A stretch of DNA of 64,000 nucleotides from Actinomycetota bacterium (GCA_005883355.1 VAXG01000036.1:62001-126000), one strand, 5' to 3'; shown: positions 16,596 through 25,323, counted from the stretch's first letter. Notes: generated from the sequence alone by a model not told the origin. Program-made: numbers and translations.

Positions 16596-17035
16596 CGCAC
16601 GAGGCCGCCTGTCGGACGGATCACACGCCAGATCCCTCCGAACTCGGAAACGTTCTGACACAGCACCTGCCCCGCCTTGCGATCTCCGACGTAGTAGTAG
16701 AGAGGGCGTCCTGCGTAAGTGACCTGCACGGCGCCGTTCGCCCGCCTCGTCGTGCCCAAGAGACGAGCATTCACTCCCGCGGCCGCACGCGGCCGTGTCT
16801 TCACGACATACGGCGGCCAAGCCTTCGCGCAAGCACCGGCGCAGACGCTCTTACTACGGGGGTCGCGCGTGAACCCGTAGAGCGCAAAGCCGCGGCCGTC
16901 GAAGAGGACTCGACCGTAGGAGGACGCGCCGACGGTGAGCGTCGATGGCGGGCCCTGTGCTGAAGCGAGAGCTCCCGAGAAGGCCGAGGCCGCGCTCAGA
17001 GCCAGGATGACGGACAGCAAAAAGCGTCTTGCCAT
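16592..17035 (-). CDS. Secreted repeat protein, COG4315 family
   Basis: A 147-residue exported protein: a signal peptide (LLSVILALSAASAFSGALA) and two copies of the secreted-repeat motif. These are GRVLFDGRGFALYGFTRDP followed by CAGACAKAWPPY, and a second half with VTYAGRPLYYYVGDRKAG and a terminal GGIWRVI. This is the pattern of the predicted lipoprotein family COG4315/PF03640, found often in actinobacteria with unknown function. No lipobox Cys is evident, so it is probably released or loosely bound. Confidence 0.85.
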   Translation of the reverse strand: MARRFLLSVILALSAASAFSGALASAQGPPSTLTVGASSYGRVLFDGRGFALYGFTRDPRSKSVCAGACAKAWPPYVVKTRPRAAAGVNARLLGTTRRANGAVQVTYAGRPLYYYVGDRKAGQVLCQNVSEFGGIWRVIRPTGGLVR

Positions 17036-17083
17036 TGACGCCCAGTCTCGCGGGCGGCCGAAAGCGTTACAGCCGCCCTACGA

Positions 17084-18109
17084 TCAGGTCTCGCTCGAGG
17101 CGGCCCAGATGTTGATGTCCGCTTCCGTTGCGTACCGGTCGATCTCCGCGAGCTCCTCTTGCGTGAAGTCGAGCTTGTCGAGAGCCGCGACGTTCGCCTC
17201 CAGCTGCGCCACGCTCGAAGCGCCGATCAGCGCCGCGGTGACTCGGGAATCGCGAAGCGTCCAGGCGAGCGCAAGCTGCGCCAGCGTCTGGCCACGGTGC
17301 GCTGCGATCTCGTTCAGCGCTTGTATCTTCGCCAGGGACTGGTCATTGATCAGATCCGGCGAGAGCGACCCGTGGCGACTTGCCCTCGAATCCTTTGGAA
17401 TTCCGTCGAGATACTTGTCCGTGAGCATTCCCTGGGCGAGCGGCGAGAAGACGATGCAGCCGATGCCGAGCTCTCCGAGCGTGTCCAACAGCTCCGGCTC
17501 GATCCAGCGGTTGAGCATCGAATAGGAGGGCTGGTGGATGACGAGCGGCGTGCCGAGCTCGCGCAGGATCTCGTACGCCTCGCGTGTCTTCGCGGCGGAG
17601 TAGGACGAGATGCCGACGTAGAGCGCCTTCCCCTGCCGCACGGCGGTGTCGAGGGCGCCCATCGTCTCCTCGAGCGGCGTCTCGGGGTCGAAGCGATGTG
17701 AGTAGAAGATGTCGACGTAATCGACGGCCATGCGCCGAAGGCTCTGATCGAGGCTCGCCAGGAGGTACTTGCGGGAGCCCCATTCGCCGTAGGGTCCGGG
17801 CCACATGTCATAACCCGCCTTGCTCGAGACGATCAGCTCGTCGCGGTACGGGGCGAGGTCCTGCTTCATGAGCAGGCCGAAGTTCGCTTCCGCGGATCCG
17901 TAGGGCGGCCCGTAGTTGTTGGCGAGGTCGAAGTGCGTGATGCCGAGGTCGAAAGCGCGCCGGACGATCGCGCGGCTGGTGTCGAGCGGACGGTCGTAGC
18001 CGAAGTTCTGCCACAGCCCGAGCGAAACCGCCGGCAACTGCAGTCCGCTGCGGCCTGAGCGGTGGTAGCGCATGAGCTCGTAGCGGTCGTCTGCGGGCAC
18101 GTATCTCAT
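17084..18109 (-). CDS. Aldo/keto reductase, YghZ/GPR-like
   Basis: A 341-residue NAD(P)H-dependent reductase of the branch including E. coli YghZ (L-glyceraldehyde 3-phosphate reductase). Tetrad residues are visible: Asp and Tyr in HFDLANNYGPP, Lys in IVSSKAGYDMWPGPYGEWGS and His in DYVDIFYSHRFD. The coenzyme tail ALIGASSVAQLEANV is also typical. The ATG overlaps the stop of the sugar ABC ATPase (ATGA), so the enzyme belongs to that importer operon and probably acts on the imported sugar or an aldehyde derived from it. Confidence 0.88.
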   Translation of the reverse strand: MRYVPADDRYELMRYHRSGRSGLQLPAVSLGLWQNFGYDRPLDTSRAIVRRAFDLGITHFDLANNYGPPYGSAEANFGLLMKQDLAPYRDELIVSSKAGYDMWPGPYGEWGSRKYLLASLDQSLRRMAVDYVDIFYSHRFDPETPLEETMGALDTAVRQGKALYVGISSYSAAKTREAYEILRELGTPLVIHQPSYSMLNRWIEPELLDTLGELGIGCIVFSPLAQGMLTDKYLDGIPKDSRASRHGSLSPDLINDQSLAKIQALNEIAAHRGQTLAQLALAWTLRDSRVTAALIGASSVAQLEANVAALDKLDFTQEELAEIDRYATEADINIWAASSET

Positions 18110-18924
18110 TCGGGGCTCCCTTTCTTGGCCAAGACGTTGTCGAGCTCGCTCGGCGTAGCGCCGGTCATGATTGCGACCGCTTCGGGCATGGTGTGCGTCT
18201 TCGGCGTCACGACCGCAACTCGACGTCCGAGCCGCATGATGTGGATCCGGTCCGCCAGCTCGAAGACGTGCGGCATGTCGTGGCTGATCAGGATCACCGG
18301 CAGTCCGCGCTCGCGAACACGCTTGATCAGGTCGATCACCTGCCCGGTCTCCTTGACGCCGAGCGCGGCGGTCGGCTCGTCCATGATTACGAGACGGCGT
18401 GCCCAAGCAGCCGCCCTTGCCACCGCAACTCCCTGGCGCTGGCCGCCGGAGAGGTTCCCGACGGCCTCGCCGATCGACTGGACGCCGATGCCGAGCTCTT
18501 CGAATTGACGCCGAGCCTCACGACGCATGCCGCGCTTGTCGAGGAGGCGGAGCAAGCTCCCGAGGGGGCCACGGCGGCGGGTTTCTCGCCCGAGGAAGAC
18601 GTTGGAGGCGATGTCGAGCGCAGGCGCAACCGCAAGATCCTGATACACCGTTTCGATCCCGGCGCGCTGCGCATCGCGAGGCGAACGGAAGTTGATGCGT
18701 TCGCCACCGAGTGAGATCTCCCCTTCGTCCGGCTGAAGCGCACCCGACAGCGCCTTGATCAGCGTGGATTTCCCCGCACCGTTGTCGCCGATGATGGCCA
18801 GGATCTCTCCGGGGTAGATCTCGAAGTCTGCGCCGTTGAGGGCGACTACCTGGCCGTATTTCTTGACGAGTCCACGAGCTTCGAGAATCGGTTCCGGAGA
18901 GCTCATCGGTTCCGGAGAGCTCAT
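18106..18924 (-). CDS. Ribose-type sugar ABC transporter ATP-binding protein
   Basis: A 272-residue single-domain ATPase of the CUT2 type; RbsA/MglA proteins usually have two domains. Walker A is [16 protein letters not shown], the Q-loop is in VYQDLAVAP, the signature is NLSGGQRQGVAVARA and Walker B is LVIMDEPTAALG. The start overlaps the permease stop (ATGA). The first residues are a duplicated hexapeptide MSSPEPMSSPEP from an 18-bp tandem repeat, so an inner ATG at 18906 is an alternative start. Operon order is binding protein, permease, ATPase, reductase. Confidence 0.9.
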   Translation of the reverse strand: MSSPEPMSSPEPILEARGLVKKYGQVVALNGADFEIYPGEILAIIGDNGAGKSTLIKALSGALQPDEGEISLGGERINFRSPRDAQRAGIETVYQDLAVAPALDIASNVFLGRETRRRGPLGSLLRLLDKRGMRREARRQFEELGIGVQSIGEAVGNLSGGQRQGVAVARAAAWARRLVIMDEPTAALGVKETGQVIDLIKRVRERGLPVILISHDMPHVFELADRIHIMRLGRRVAVVTPKTHTMPEAVAIMTGATPSELDNVLAKKGSPE

Positions 18925-19898
18925 CCGTTCCGCCGGTGCAGGAACTGGTCCACCGAAACCGCGAGGATCACGAGGATGCCGGTCACCAGGTACTGGTAGA
19001 TGACCGACACGCCGATCAGCGTCAGGCCGTTGCGGAACACCCCGACGATCAACGCGCCGATCAGCGTGCCGATGACCGTTCCGCGTCCGCCGAAGAGACT
19101 CGTGCCGCCGAGGACCACGGCCGTGATGCTGTCGAGGTTTTCGGTCGTCTGTCCCGCGTTCGGATCGCCGACCTGCGTACGCCCGATGAGCAGCCACGCG
19201 GCGATGCCGTAGGTGAGCCCGGCCAGCGTATAGACGGAGAGGAGAACGCGATTGGTATTGATGCCGGTGAGGCGCGCAGCTTCGCGATTGTCGCCCGTGG
19301 CGTAGACGTGCCTCCCCCAGGCGGTCTGGTTAAGCCCGTACCAGGCCAGCGCATAGAGCACGAGCATCAGCACGACCCCGTAGGTGAAGTCCGTCCCGCT
19401 GATGCTGAACGTTCGGCCCCAGAACAGCTCGAGCTTGGGCAACCCGGTGAAGGTCAGGTCGTTCGAGATGATGTGGGTCAACGCAAAGGCGATGTTCAGC
19501 GTGCCGAGCGTGATGATGAAGGGTGGCAGCCGAACGCCGGTCACGAGCCCGCCGTGCAAGACGCCGAAGCCAACGCACGTCAGGACCCCGAGGAGGAGCG
19601 CAGGCACGACCGGAACGCCGTTCGCGACCGCGAGCTTTGTCATGATCACCTGCCCTAGCGCCATGACCGTGCCCACCGAGAGATCGATGCCGGCGGTGAG
19701 GATCACGAGCGTCTGCCCGATCGCCAGAACGCCGACGATCATCACCTGCTGTAGCACGAGCGAGAAGTTCTGCGCCTGGAAGAACCGGTCGGTCTTCAGC
19801 GAGAAGAACACCATCGTGAGGACGAGCGCGATGAACGGCCCCACCGTCGGCGCCGTGATCAGGCGACGGGCGAGCTGCAGTGTCCTTGTCGGTCCCAA
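18921..19898 (-). CDS. Ribose-type sugar ABC transporter permease (RbsC family)
   Basis: A 325-residue CUT2 permease with about nine hydrophobic segments. The family signature LVILTAGIDLSVGTVMALGQV is near residues 65-85, and the GRGTVIGTLIGALIVGVFRNGLTL region near 268-291. The start is placed at TTG 19898 because an in-frame TAG lies three codons upstream and no ATG/GTG precedes the conserved region. It lies 77 bp after the binding-protein stop and overlaps the ATPase gene. Confidence 0.9.
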   Translation of the reverse strand: MGPTRTLQLARRLITAPTVGPFIALVLTMVFFSLKTDRFFQAQNFSLVLQQVMIVGVLAIGQTLVILTAGIDLSVGTVMALGQVIMTKLAVANGVPVVPALLLGVLTCVGFGVLHGGLVTGVRLPPFIITLGTLNIAFALTHIISNDLTFTGLPKLELFWGRTFSISGTDFTYGVVLMLVLYALAWYGLNQTAWGRHVYATGDNREAARLTGINTNRVLLSVYTLAGLTYGIAAWLLIGRTQVGDPNAGQTTENLDSITAVVLGGTSLFGGRGTVIGTLIGALIVGVFRNGLTLIGVSVIYQYLVTGILVILAVSVDQFLHRRNG

Positions 19899-19975
19899 AC
19901 GCCGATCCTAAGGCCGCAACGGCCACAACCGGAGGCGAGGAGGTAGCCCCCGATTGCGGTCGCTGGACGGACTAC

Positions 19976-21001
19976 CTAGCCCCAGCAGTTGGCCAGGCCG
20001 TACTTGACGCTCTTAGAAGGCACGCCCTTCAGCGGCTTCTTGGCGATCAGGTTGAGTCCGGTGTCGGTGTAGCCGGACGCTTTCGCCCCGCCGTTCGCGA
20101 ACTTCACGACTGCCGCGACGCCTAGTGACGCCATTCTCAACGGGTACTGCTGCGAGGTGGCGTCGATGATTCCGGCCTTGACGTTTCGTACGCCGGCGCA
20201 GCCGCCGTCAACGGAGACGATGGTCACTCCGCTCGGCTTCTTGCCGGCGTTCTTCAGAGCCGTCCACGCGCCTGCGGCGCTCGGCTCGTTGATCGTGTAG
20301 AGCACATTGATGTTCGGGTTCTTCTGTAGGCAGTTCTCCATTGCCGGCTGCGACTGGGTCTGCTGGCCGCCGCCGTTCGCCACACAGGCGATCTGCTTGT
20401 CGTTCGTCTTGATTCCGAATCCCTTGAGGAACCCGTTGTGACGCAACGCGCCCACGGACGATCCCGCGTGCTCGTCGAGCATCGCGATCGTCACCTTGCG
20501 GCCCTTCGTCGCGGCACGTGCGTACTTACCGATGAACACGCCGGCGTTGAAGTTGTTCGTTGCGAACAGCGCGTCGACCGCACTGGTCGGACTGGTCGGC
20601 GAGTCGAGCGCAATCACCAACACTCCCTTCGCCCTCGCCTGCGCGATCGCCGCATTCTCGGCCTTCGCGTCGGCCACCGTGATCAGGATCCCCTTCACGC
20701 CCGCCGTCACCATGTTCTCGATTGCAGTGATCTGGCCGGCATTGTCAGAGCTGTCCTTGCCGGCGGCATAGATCAGCTGTGCACCCGCCTTGCTGGCAGC
20801 CTGATTCGCTCCCGCGTGCATCTTGACGAAGAACGGGTTCGTCGCATCCTTCGTGATCAGCCCGACCTTGACGGTCGCGCTTGTAGCCGTCGGCTTCGCG
20901 GCTGCCACCGAGACGACTACGGCCATGACCACCAGGACGAGGATTGCCGTAAAAAGCCTGAACCTCCATGTTCGGCGTTCGCCCCCTTGCGGATGGCGCA
21001 T
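19976..21001 (-). CDS. Periplasmic sugar-binding protein (RbsB-like)
   Basis: A 341-residue exported binding protein. The ATG at 21001 is preceded by GGGAGG at a good distance. A basic n-region (MRHPQGGERRTWRFR) and hydrophobic segment (LFTAILVLVVMAVVVSVAAA) form the signal peptide. The mature fold begins VKVGLITKDATNPFFVKMHAGANQAA and includes VTAGVKGILITVADAKA and VIALDSPTSP, as in ribose, galactose and inositol binding proteins. A LacI operator at 21032-21047 sits just upstream, so expression is probably sugar-induced by the divergent LacI protein. Confidence 0.92.
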   Translation of the reverse strand: MRHPQGGERRTWRFRLFTAILVLVVMAVVVSVAAAKPTATSATVKVGLITKDATNPFFVKMHAGANQAASKAGAQLIYAAGKDSSDNAGQITAIENMVTAGVKGILITVADAKAENAAIAQARAKGVLVIALDSPTSPTSAVDALFATNNFNAGVFIGKYARAATKGRKVTIAMLDEHAGSSVGALRHNGFLKGFGIKTNDKQIACVANGGGQQTQSQPAMENCLQKNPNINVLYTINEPSAAGAWTALKNAGKKPSGVTIVSVDGGCAGVRNVKAGIIDATSQQYPLRMASLGVAAVVKFANGGAKASGYTDTGLNLIAKKPLKGVPSKSVKYGLANCWG

Positions 21002-21031
21002 TCGATCCTCCCTTCCCTCATTGCCCAGATT

Positions 21032-21047
21032 GTGGTACCGATAACAC
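21032..21047. promoter_or_regulatory. LacI-type operator upstream of the binding-protein gene
   Basis: Sequence GTGGTACCGATAACAC, an imperfect inverted repeat centred on CG as expected for LacI-family operators. It agrees at 13 of 15 positions with the reverse complement of the second site at 21108-21122, consensus TGGTAYCGRTAACAC. It lies 31 bp upstream of the binding-protein ATG. Confidence 0.7.
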
Positions 21048-21107
21048 GGTGGCGGCCGAAAAGTCAAGGTGCCGAAGCAGAATCAGTATGAGTTCTGGCC
21101 AAAAATC

Positions 21108-21122
21108 GTGTTACCGATACCA
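21108..21122. promoter_or_regulatory. LacI-type operator upstream of its own regulator gene
   Basis: Sequence GTGTTACCGATACCA, oriented opposite to the site at 21032-21047. The two sites are 76 bp apart centre to centre (about seven helical turns), which would allow looping between divergent promoters. This site directly abuts the regulator start, implying autorepression. Confidence 0.7.
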
Positions 21123-21125
21123 AAT

Positions 21126-22142
21126 ATGAGCCCAAGCAACACCACAATCAGAGACGTCGCCCGCCTGTCGGGGGTCTCTCCGATGACCGTCTCGCGGGTG
21201 ATCAACGACAGCGAACGCGTCAGCCCCGAGACGCGGAGACGCGTCGAGGAGGCGATCTCGGAGCTCGGGTACGTGCCGAGCCGCCTCGCCCGCGGCCTCA
21301 GCCGACAGCGAACGGGCACACTCGCCGTGATCGTCCCGGACGTCGCCAATCCCTTCTTCACCGCGGTCGTGCGCGCAGCCGAGGAGGTCGCGCGCCGAGC
21401 CGACTACCAGGTGATCCTCTGCGATACCCGAGCAGACCTGAACGTCGAGCGCGACGTCATCGACGAGTTGATCGCACACCGAGCCGAGGGAGTAGTGATT
21501 GCGCCGGTAAGCGACCGCTCGGCCGCGCAATTGAGGCGACTCGCCGAGTTCGGCGTTCCCTTCGTCCTCATCGATCGCACGATTCCGGAAATCGACTGCG
21601 ACGTCGTCCTCGGCGATAGCACGGGCGGGGCACGGCAACTCGTCGAGCATCTGATCTCGTTGGGGCACCGGCGGATCGGCTTCATCGTGGAGTCCGACGA
21701 CGTCTCGACCGCTCGCGATCGGCGCAGAGGGTACGAAGCCGCGTTGAGCGCAGCCGGCATCGCGCTCGACCCGGCGTTGGTGGCGCACGCTGCTCCGGAC
21801 CCGAGCGGGGGCTCGGCAGGGATGCGCAGGCTGCTCGAGCTCGAGGACCGACCGACGGCGGTCTTCACCGTCAACAACCTCGTCGCGCTCGGCGCGATCG
21901 AGGCGGTGCGCGCCGCCGGACTCGAGGTCCCCGACGACGTCGCGCTCGTCTGCTTCGACGACATCGAGTACGCATCGAGGCTCTATCCGTTTCTGACGGC
22001 GATGGAGCAGCCGGCGCAAACGTTCGGGACGCTGGGCACGCAGCTCCTTCTGGAACGCATCGAGGGCCGCGGGCCCGAACGGCGGCACGAGGTGGTCTTG
22101 CCCGGCGAATTCATCGTCCGCAAGTCGTGCGGCGCAAAGTGA
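21126..22142 (+). CDS. LacI-family transcriptional regulator
   Basis: A 338-residue repressor. The N-terminal helix-turn-helix TTIRDVARLSGVSPMTVSRVIND and hinge helix SRLARGLSRQRTGTLAVIVPD are classical, and the sugar-binding domain follows (NPFFTAVVRAAEEVARRADY to the end). ATG 21126 is chosen; a GTG at 21108 inside the operator is in frame but unlikely. No clear ribosome site precedes the ATG, so the mRNA may be nearly leaderless. It is divergent from the ribose-type importer, coupled to a ROK kinase, and flanked by two matching operators. The inducer is probably the sugar imported by the system. Confidence 0.92.
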   Translation: MSPSNTTIRDVARLSGVSPMTVSRVINDSERVSPETRRRVEEAISELGYVPSRLARGLSRQRTGTLAVIVPDVANPFFTAVVRAAEEVARRADYQVILCDTRADLNVERDVIDELIAHRAEGVVIAPVSDRSAAQLRRLAEFGVPFVLIDRTIPEIDCDVVLGDSTGGARQLVEHLISLGHRRIGFIVESDDVSTARDRRRGYEAALSAAGIALDPALVAHAAPDPSGGSAGMRRLLELEDRPTAVFTVNNLVALGAIEAVRAAGLEVPDDVALVCFDDIEYASRLYPFLTAMEQPAQTFGTLGTQLLLERIEGRGPERRHEVVLPGEFIVRKSCGAK

Positions 22143-23014
22143 CCGCTTACGGCGGCATCGAGACCGGCGGATCGAAATGGGAGTGTGCGGTCGGGACCGG
22201 GCCCGACGATCTCCGCGCAGCCGAGACGATCCGGACGACGACGCCGGCGGAGACGATCGGACGCGCAGTCGCCTTCTTCGAGCGCGAAGGGCCGGTCGAG
22301 GCGATCGGGATCGGCTCGTTCGGGCCGATCGACCAGAAGCTGTCGTCACCGACGTGGGGCCACATCACGAGTACTCCCAAACCGGGCTGGGCGCACACCG
22401 ACGTCGGCCGGCAGATCCAACGCCGTCTGTCCGTGCCGGTGGCATTCGACACCGACGTCAACGCCGCAGCCCTCGGCGAGCATTGGTGGGGCGCTTGCCA
22501 GGGGCTCGAAACGTTCTGCTACATCACGGTCGGCACCGGCATCGGCGGCGGCGGAATGGCCGGCGGGAAGCTCCTGCACGGGCTGCTGCATCCGGAGTTC
22601 GGTCACATGCGTATCCCCCACGATCGCGACGCCGATCCATTTGACGGCGTGTGTCCGTACCACGGCGACTGCTGGGAAGGGCTCGCGTCCGGACTTGCAA
22701 TCGAAGCTCGCTGGGGCCACCCTGCCGCATCGCTCGACGGCGATCAGGCGGTCTGGGAGCTCGAGGCGCGTTACCTCGCGCTCGGGCTCGTGTCCGTCCT
22801 GTGCGTACTCTCGCCCGAGCGCATCGTCATCGGCGGCGGTGTCGCCCATCACGAAGGGCTGCTCGCCCTCGTGCAGCGCGACGTGCTCACACTCATGAAC
22901 GGCTATCTCGAAGCGAGCGCCGTCGTCGACGACATCGCCGGCTACATCACCTTGCCGGGGCTGGGAATGCGGGCCGGTGTCCTCGGCGCGATCGCGCTCG
23001 CGCAGACGCTCTAG
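22139..23014 (+). CDS. ROK-family sugar kinase, fructokinase-like
   Basis: A 291-residue cytoplasmic kinase. The start GTG at 22139 overlaps the LacI stop (GTGA). The phosphate motif AYGGIETGGSKWECAVG opens the protein. The zinc-site region reads PEFGHMRIPHDRDAD then VCPYHGDCWEGLASG, with the His/Cys ligands of the ROK fructokinase branch, followed by GLGMRAGVLGAI at the end. It probably phosphorylates the imported sugar; fructose or a related hexose is a guess from the branch. It converges on the PEP-mutase-family gene. Confidence 0.87.
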   Translation: MTAYGGIETGGSKWECAVGTGPDDLRAAETIRTTTPAETIGRAVAFFEREGPVEAIGIGSFGPIDQKLSSPTWGHITSTPKPGWAHTDVGRQIQRRLSVPVAFDTDVNAAALGEHWWGACQGLETFCYITVGTGIGGGGMAGGKLLHGLLHPEFGHMRIPHDRDADPFDGVCPYHGDCWEGLASGLAIEARWGHPAASLDGDQAVWELEARYLALGLVSVLCVLSPERIVIGGGVAHHEGLLALVQRDVLTLMNGYLEASAVVDDIAGYITLPGLGMRAGVLGAIALAQTL

Positions 23015-23814
23015 CCGAACGCTGCCTTGAGCGCGTCGCGCGAAGCGCCCCTTTCTGCATAGCGCGACGTGCCCTCGTCTCGTAACTCACGTGCCCCTTC
23101 GAGCAACGCACCATAGGCCGCAGCCGCCAGCAGGCTCCCCGTGGAGATGCGCCGAACTCCGGCAGCTGCGAGCTCGCCAAGACTCGGTCCCGACGGCAGC
23201 GCGAGCACGTTGAGCGGAATTCGCACGGCTTCCACGACCCTTGCGATCTGTTCGACGTCGGTCAGGCCCGGCGCGTAGACGGCGTCGGCACCGGCATCGC
23301 GGTAGGCGATCAGCCGGGCGATCGTGTCGTCCAGATCGTCGACACCGCGAATGTGGTTCTCGGCTCGAGCGGTGAGCAGCATCCCTTCGCGCGACGCCTG
23401 TGCCGCCTCGGCGACACGCTCGGCCGCACGACCGACCTCGTCCATCCCGCCAGTGTCCGGGTCGTAGTCCTCGATCGAGAATCCCGCCGCTCCGGCCTCG
23501 GCGAGCAACTCCACAGTTCGCGTCACACCTCCGGGGTCGTCCGGATAGCAGCGCTCGCTGTCGACGTTGAGGGGCAGGTCCGTCGCAGCCGCAAGCGTCG
23601 CGACATGCGCGACGAGCTCTTCGCGTGACACGGTCTGGTCGAGCTTGCCGACCGACCAGGCGAAGCCGGCGCTCGTTGTGGCGAGCGCCTCGAAACCGGC
23701 GGACTGGAGCAGTCGGGCGGAGCCGACGTCCCACGGATTCGGCATCACGAACAGCTGCTCTCGGTCGTGAAGCGCCCGGAATCGGGCCCGCCGTTCCGCG
23801 GCTTCGTCGCTCAT
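23011..23814 (-). CDS. Isocitrate lyase / PEP mutase superfamily protein
   Basis: A 267-residue TIM-barrel enzyme (ICL_PEPM group, phosphonomutase-like). Landmarks: LFVMPNPWDVGSARLLQSAG, the metal/substrate strand LPLNVDSERCYPDD, FSIEDYDPDTGG, MLLTARAENHIRG and DAVYAPGLTD. The family cleaves or rearranges C-C or P-C bonds next to a carboxylate (2-methylisocitrate lyase, oxaloacetate hydrolase, PEP mutase). The lyase Cys motif KKCGH is absent, so the exact reaction is open. It follows rtcB on the same strand by about 50 bp and could be read from that transcript. Confidence 0.8.
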   Translation of the reverse strand: MSDEAAERRARFRALHDREQLFVMPNPWDVGSARLLQSAGFEALATTSAGFAWSVGKLDQTVSREELVAHVATLAAATDLPLNVDSERCYPDDPGGVTRTVELLAEAGAAGFSIEDYDPDTGGMDEVGRAAERVAEAAQASREGMLLTARAENHIRGVDDLDDTIARLIAYRDAGADAVYAPGLTDVEQIARVVEAVRIPLNVLALPSGPSLGELAAAGVRRISTGSLLAAAAYGALLEGARELRDEGTSRYAERGASRDALKAAFG

Positions 23815-23864
23815 CGTCGAGAGTGAATCAGGAACCAGGTCCGCGCACGCGGGGGAACGCGACC

Positions 23865-25163
23865 CTAGTCCTTGTACAGGTCCTGCACGTCGCGGCCGGC
23901 CATCGCCACGCCGAGCGGGCGCAGCGTGTGCTTCACGCGGATCGAGCCCGCATGCGCAGCGAGCACCTCCGGCAGGCGCTTGTACACCTCCGGCGCCTCG
24001 TCCGCACCGCCGCCCACGAGCACGATGCCCTGCTCGCGCAGACGCGCCTGCACGGCCGGCCAGTCGACGACGCCAGGCTTGATCTGCTCCTCGACCCAGA
24101 CCCTCTTCAGGCCCGCGTCCGGATGGTCCGGGCACGCGCCTTCGCCGTCGAAGACGCGGTCGCACTCGCGGTTCCGGCAGATCCAGCGCTTGCGCCGGCG
24201 CACACGGCCCGCCGCCTGCGAGCGACTCATCACACGACCGGCGCCGTGGACGGTCGAGAAGAGCGACTGCTCGGCGTCGGCGCCCGCGACCCCCGCGAGG
24301 ATCACGGACTCGTCACCCATCGAGCCACCGACGAAGCCCTCCTGACCGGGACGCGCCGGAGTGCAGCCCTTGCGGATCACCCAGTACGTGCGCCCGAAGT
24401 GATCCTCGCGCCAAGCGAAGTTGTGGTGATTGTGCACCTCGTGCACGGCCTCCGCGCCGAGGATCTCGAGCACCTTGCCGACCACGACGTCGCGGCCGGC
24501 GTAGGCGTACTCTCCCGCGAGCTCCATGGCGGAAACGTAGGACTCGCCGAGCTCGGAGCCGACCTCGAAGAGGACTGGCGGGGAGTCCATTTCTCCCTCG
24601 CTGGCCCGGCCACCGAAAGGCAGTCCCTGCGCGAGCGCGAGGAAACCGGATGCCGTCTTGTGGCCGAAGCCGCGCGAGCCGAAGTGGACGCCGACCCAGA
24701 TGCGACCCTCCTCGTCCTCCATCACGTTGACGTAGTGGTTGCCGGAGCCAACCGTGCCGAGCTGCGACGCCGCAAGCTGGTGCAGCTTCCTCTGGGGGGC
24801 GAACTCGGCGTGCCGGATCTTGTCGAGCACCGGGTGATCGCTGCGCTCCTGCGCCGGGACACCCATCCCGAACGAGATCCGCCGTGTGATCTCGCGCATG
24901 ATCGCCTCGACGCCGCCCAGCGCGCCGAGGTCCGTTCGCGTCAGGTCCGTCCGCGCCGCCTTGTTGCCGCAGCCGATGTCATAGCCACATCCGGACGGCG
25001 ACACGTAACCCTCGTAGGCGATAGCGCCGCCGATCGGCTGGCTGTAACCCGGGTGGTGGTCGGCGCAGAGCACGCCGAACTCGGCGTCGCCCACCTCCAT
25101 GCACCGCTCGAGCTGCGCGAGGCTGCGCGGGTCGACGGTGCCGAACGTCTTGATCGTGCTCAT
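23865..25163 (-). CDS. rtcB: RNA-splicing/repair ligase RtcB with zinc-ribbon-like insert
   Basis: A 432-residue GTP/Mn-dependent ligase that joins 2',3'-cyclic-phosphate (or 3'-phosphate) ends to 5'-OH ends, mainly in cleaved tRNA. Metal and nucleotide residues are visible: C59/C65 in SGCGYDIGCG, GSGNHY (139-144), HFGSRGFGH (160-168), HNHHN (244-248), GGSMG (279-283) and the guanylylated His306 in HGAGR. An insertion of about 40 residues after the HGAGR loop carries C329, C334, C344 and H347, resembling a zinc ribbon. The start follows GGAAGGAG. Upstream on the same strand are tRNA-Cys, a Cys-rich protein and a tRNA array. No archease gene is adjacent. Confidence 0.93.
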   Translation of the reverse strand: MSTIKTFGTVDPRSLAQLERCMEVGDAEFGVLCADHHPGYSQPIGGAIAYEGYVSPSGCGYDIGCGNKAARTDLTRTDLGALGGVEAIMREITRRISFGMGVPAQERSDHPVLDKIRHAEFAPQRKLHQLAASQLGTVGSGNHYVNVMEDEEGRIWVGVHFGSRGFGHKTASGFLALAQGLPFGGRASEGEMDSPPVLFEVGSELGESYVSAMELAGEYAYAGRDVVVGKVLEILGAEAVHEVHNHHNFAWREDHFGRTYWVIRKGCTPARPGQEGFVGGSMGDESVILAGVAGADAEQSLFSTVHGAGRVMSRSQAAGRVRRRKRWICRNRECDRVFDGEGACPDHPDAGLKRVWVEEQIKPGVVDWPAVQARLREQGIVLVGGGADEAPEVYKRLPEVLAAHAGSIRVKHTLRPLGVAMAGRDVQDLYKD

Positions 25164-25195
25164 GACGTGACTCCTTCCATTGTGGCTCGCTGAAA

Positions 25196-25265
25196 GACAC
25201 CGGGCGGAATCGAACCGCCGTAGCGCGCTTTGCAGGCGCGCACCTCGCCGCTCGGTCACGGTGTC
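25196..25265 (-). tRNA. tRNA-Cys(GCA)
   Basis: Folds as a cloverleaf on the minus strand: acceptor GACACCG / CGGTGTC (7 bp), 3-bp D stem ACC/GGT, anticodon stem CGCGC/GCGCG with loop CTGCAAA (anticodon GCA), and T arm GGCGG-TTCGATT-CCGCC. 70 nt; no encoded CCA. It lies between the Cys-rich protein gene and rtcB, separated from the main array by one protein gene. Confidence 0.92.
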
Positions 25266-25274
25266 GCGCTCGAG

Positions 25275-25315
25275 CGAACGGGCGGCGGCTGCAATGGGTC
25301 GCCACCGCCCGTTCG
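25275..25315 (-). terminator. Strong hairpin after the Cys-rich protein gene
   Basis: An 11-bp perfect inverted repeat (CGAACGGGCGG at 25275-25285 with CCGCCCGTTCG at 25305-25315) and a 19-nt loop, 8 bp after the stop of the 25324-25695 gene and just before tRNA-Cys. No T-run follows, so it may be an RNA processing or stability element rather than an intrinsic terminator. Confidence 0.5.
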
Positions 25316-25323
25316 ATCCGGCT

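Noticed and set aside
18901-18924. Duplicated MSSPEP start as a functional repeat
   Set aside because: Best explained as an 18-bp slippage duplication at the start codon; either ATG gives the same enzyme.
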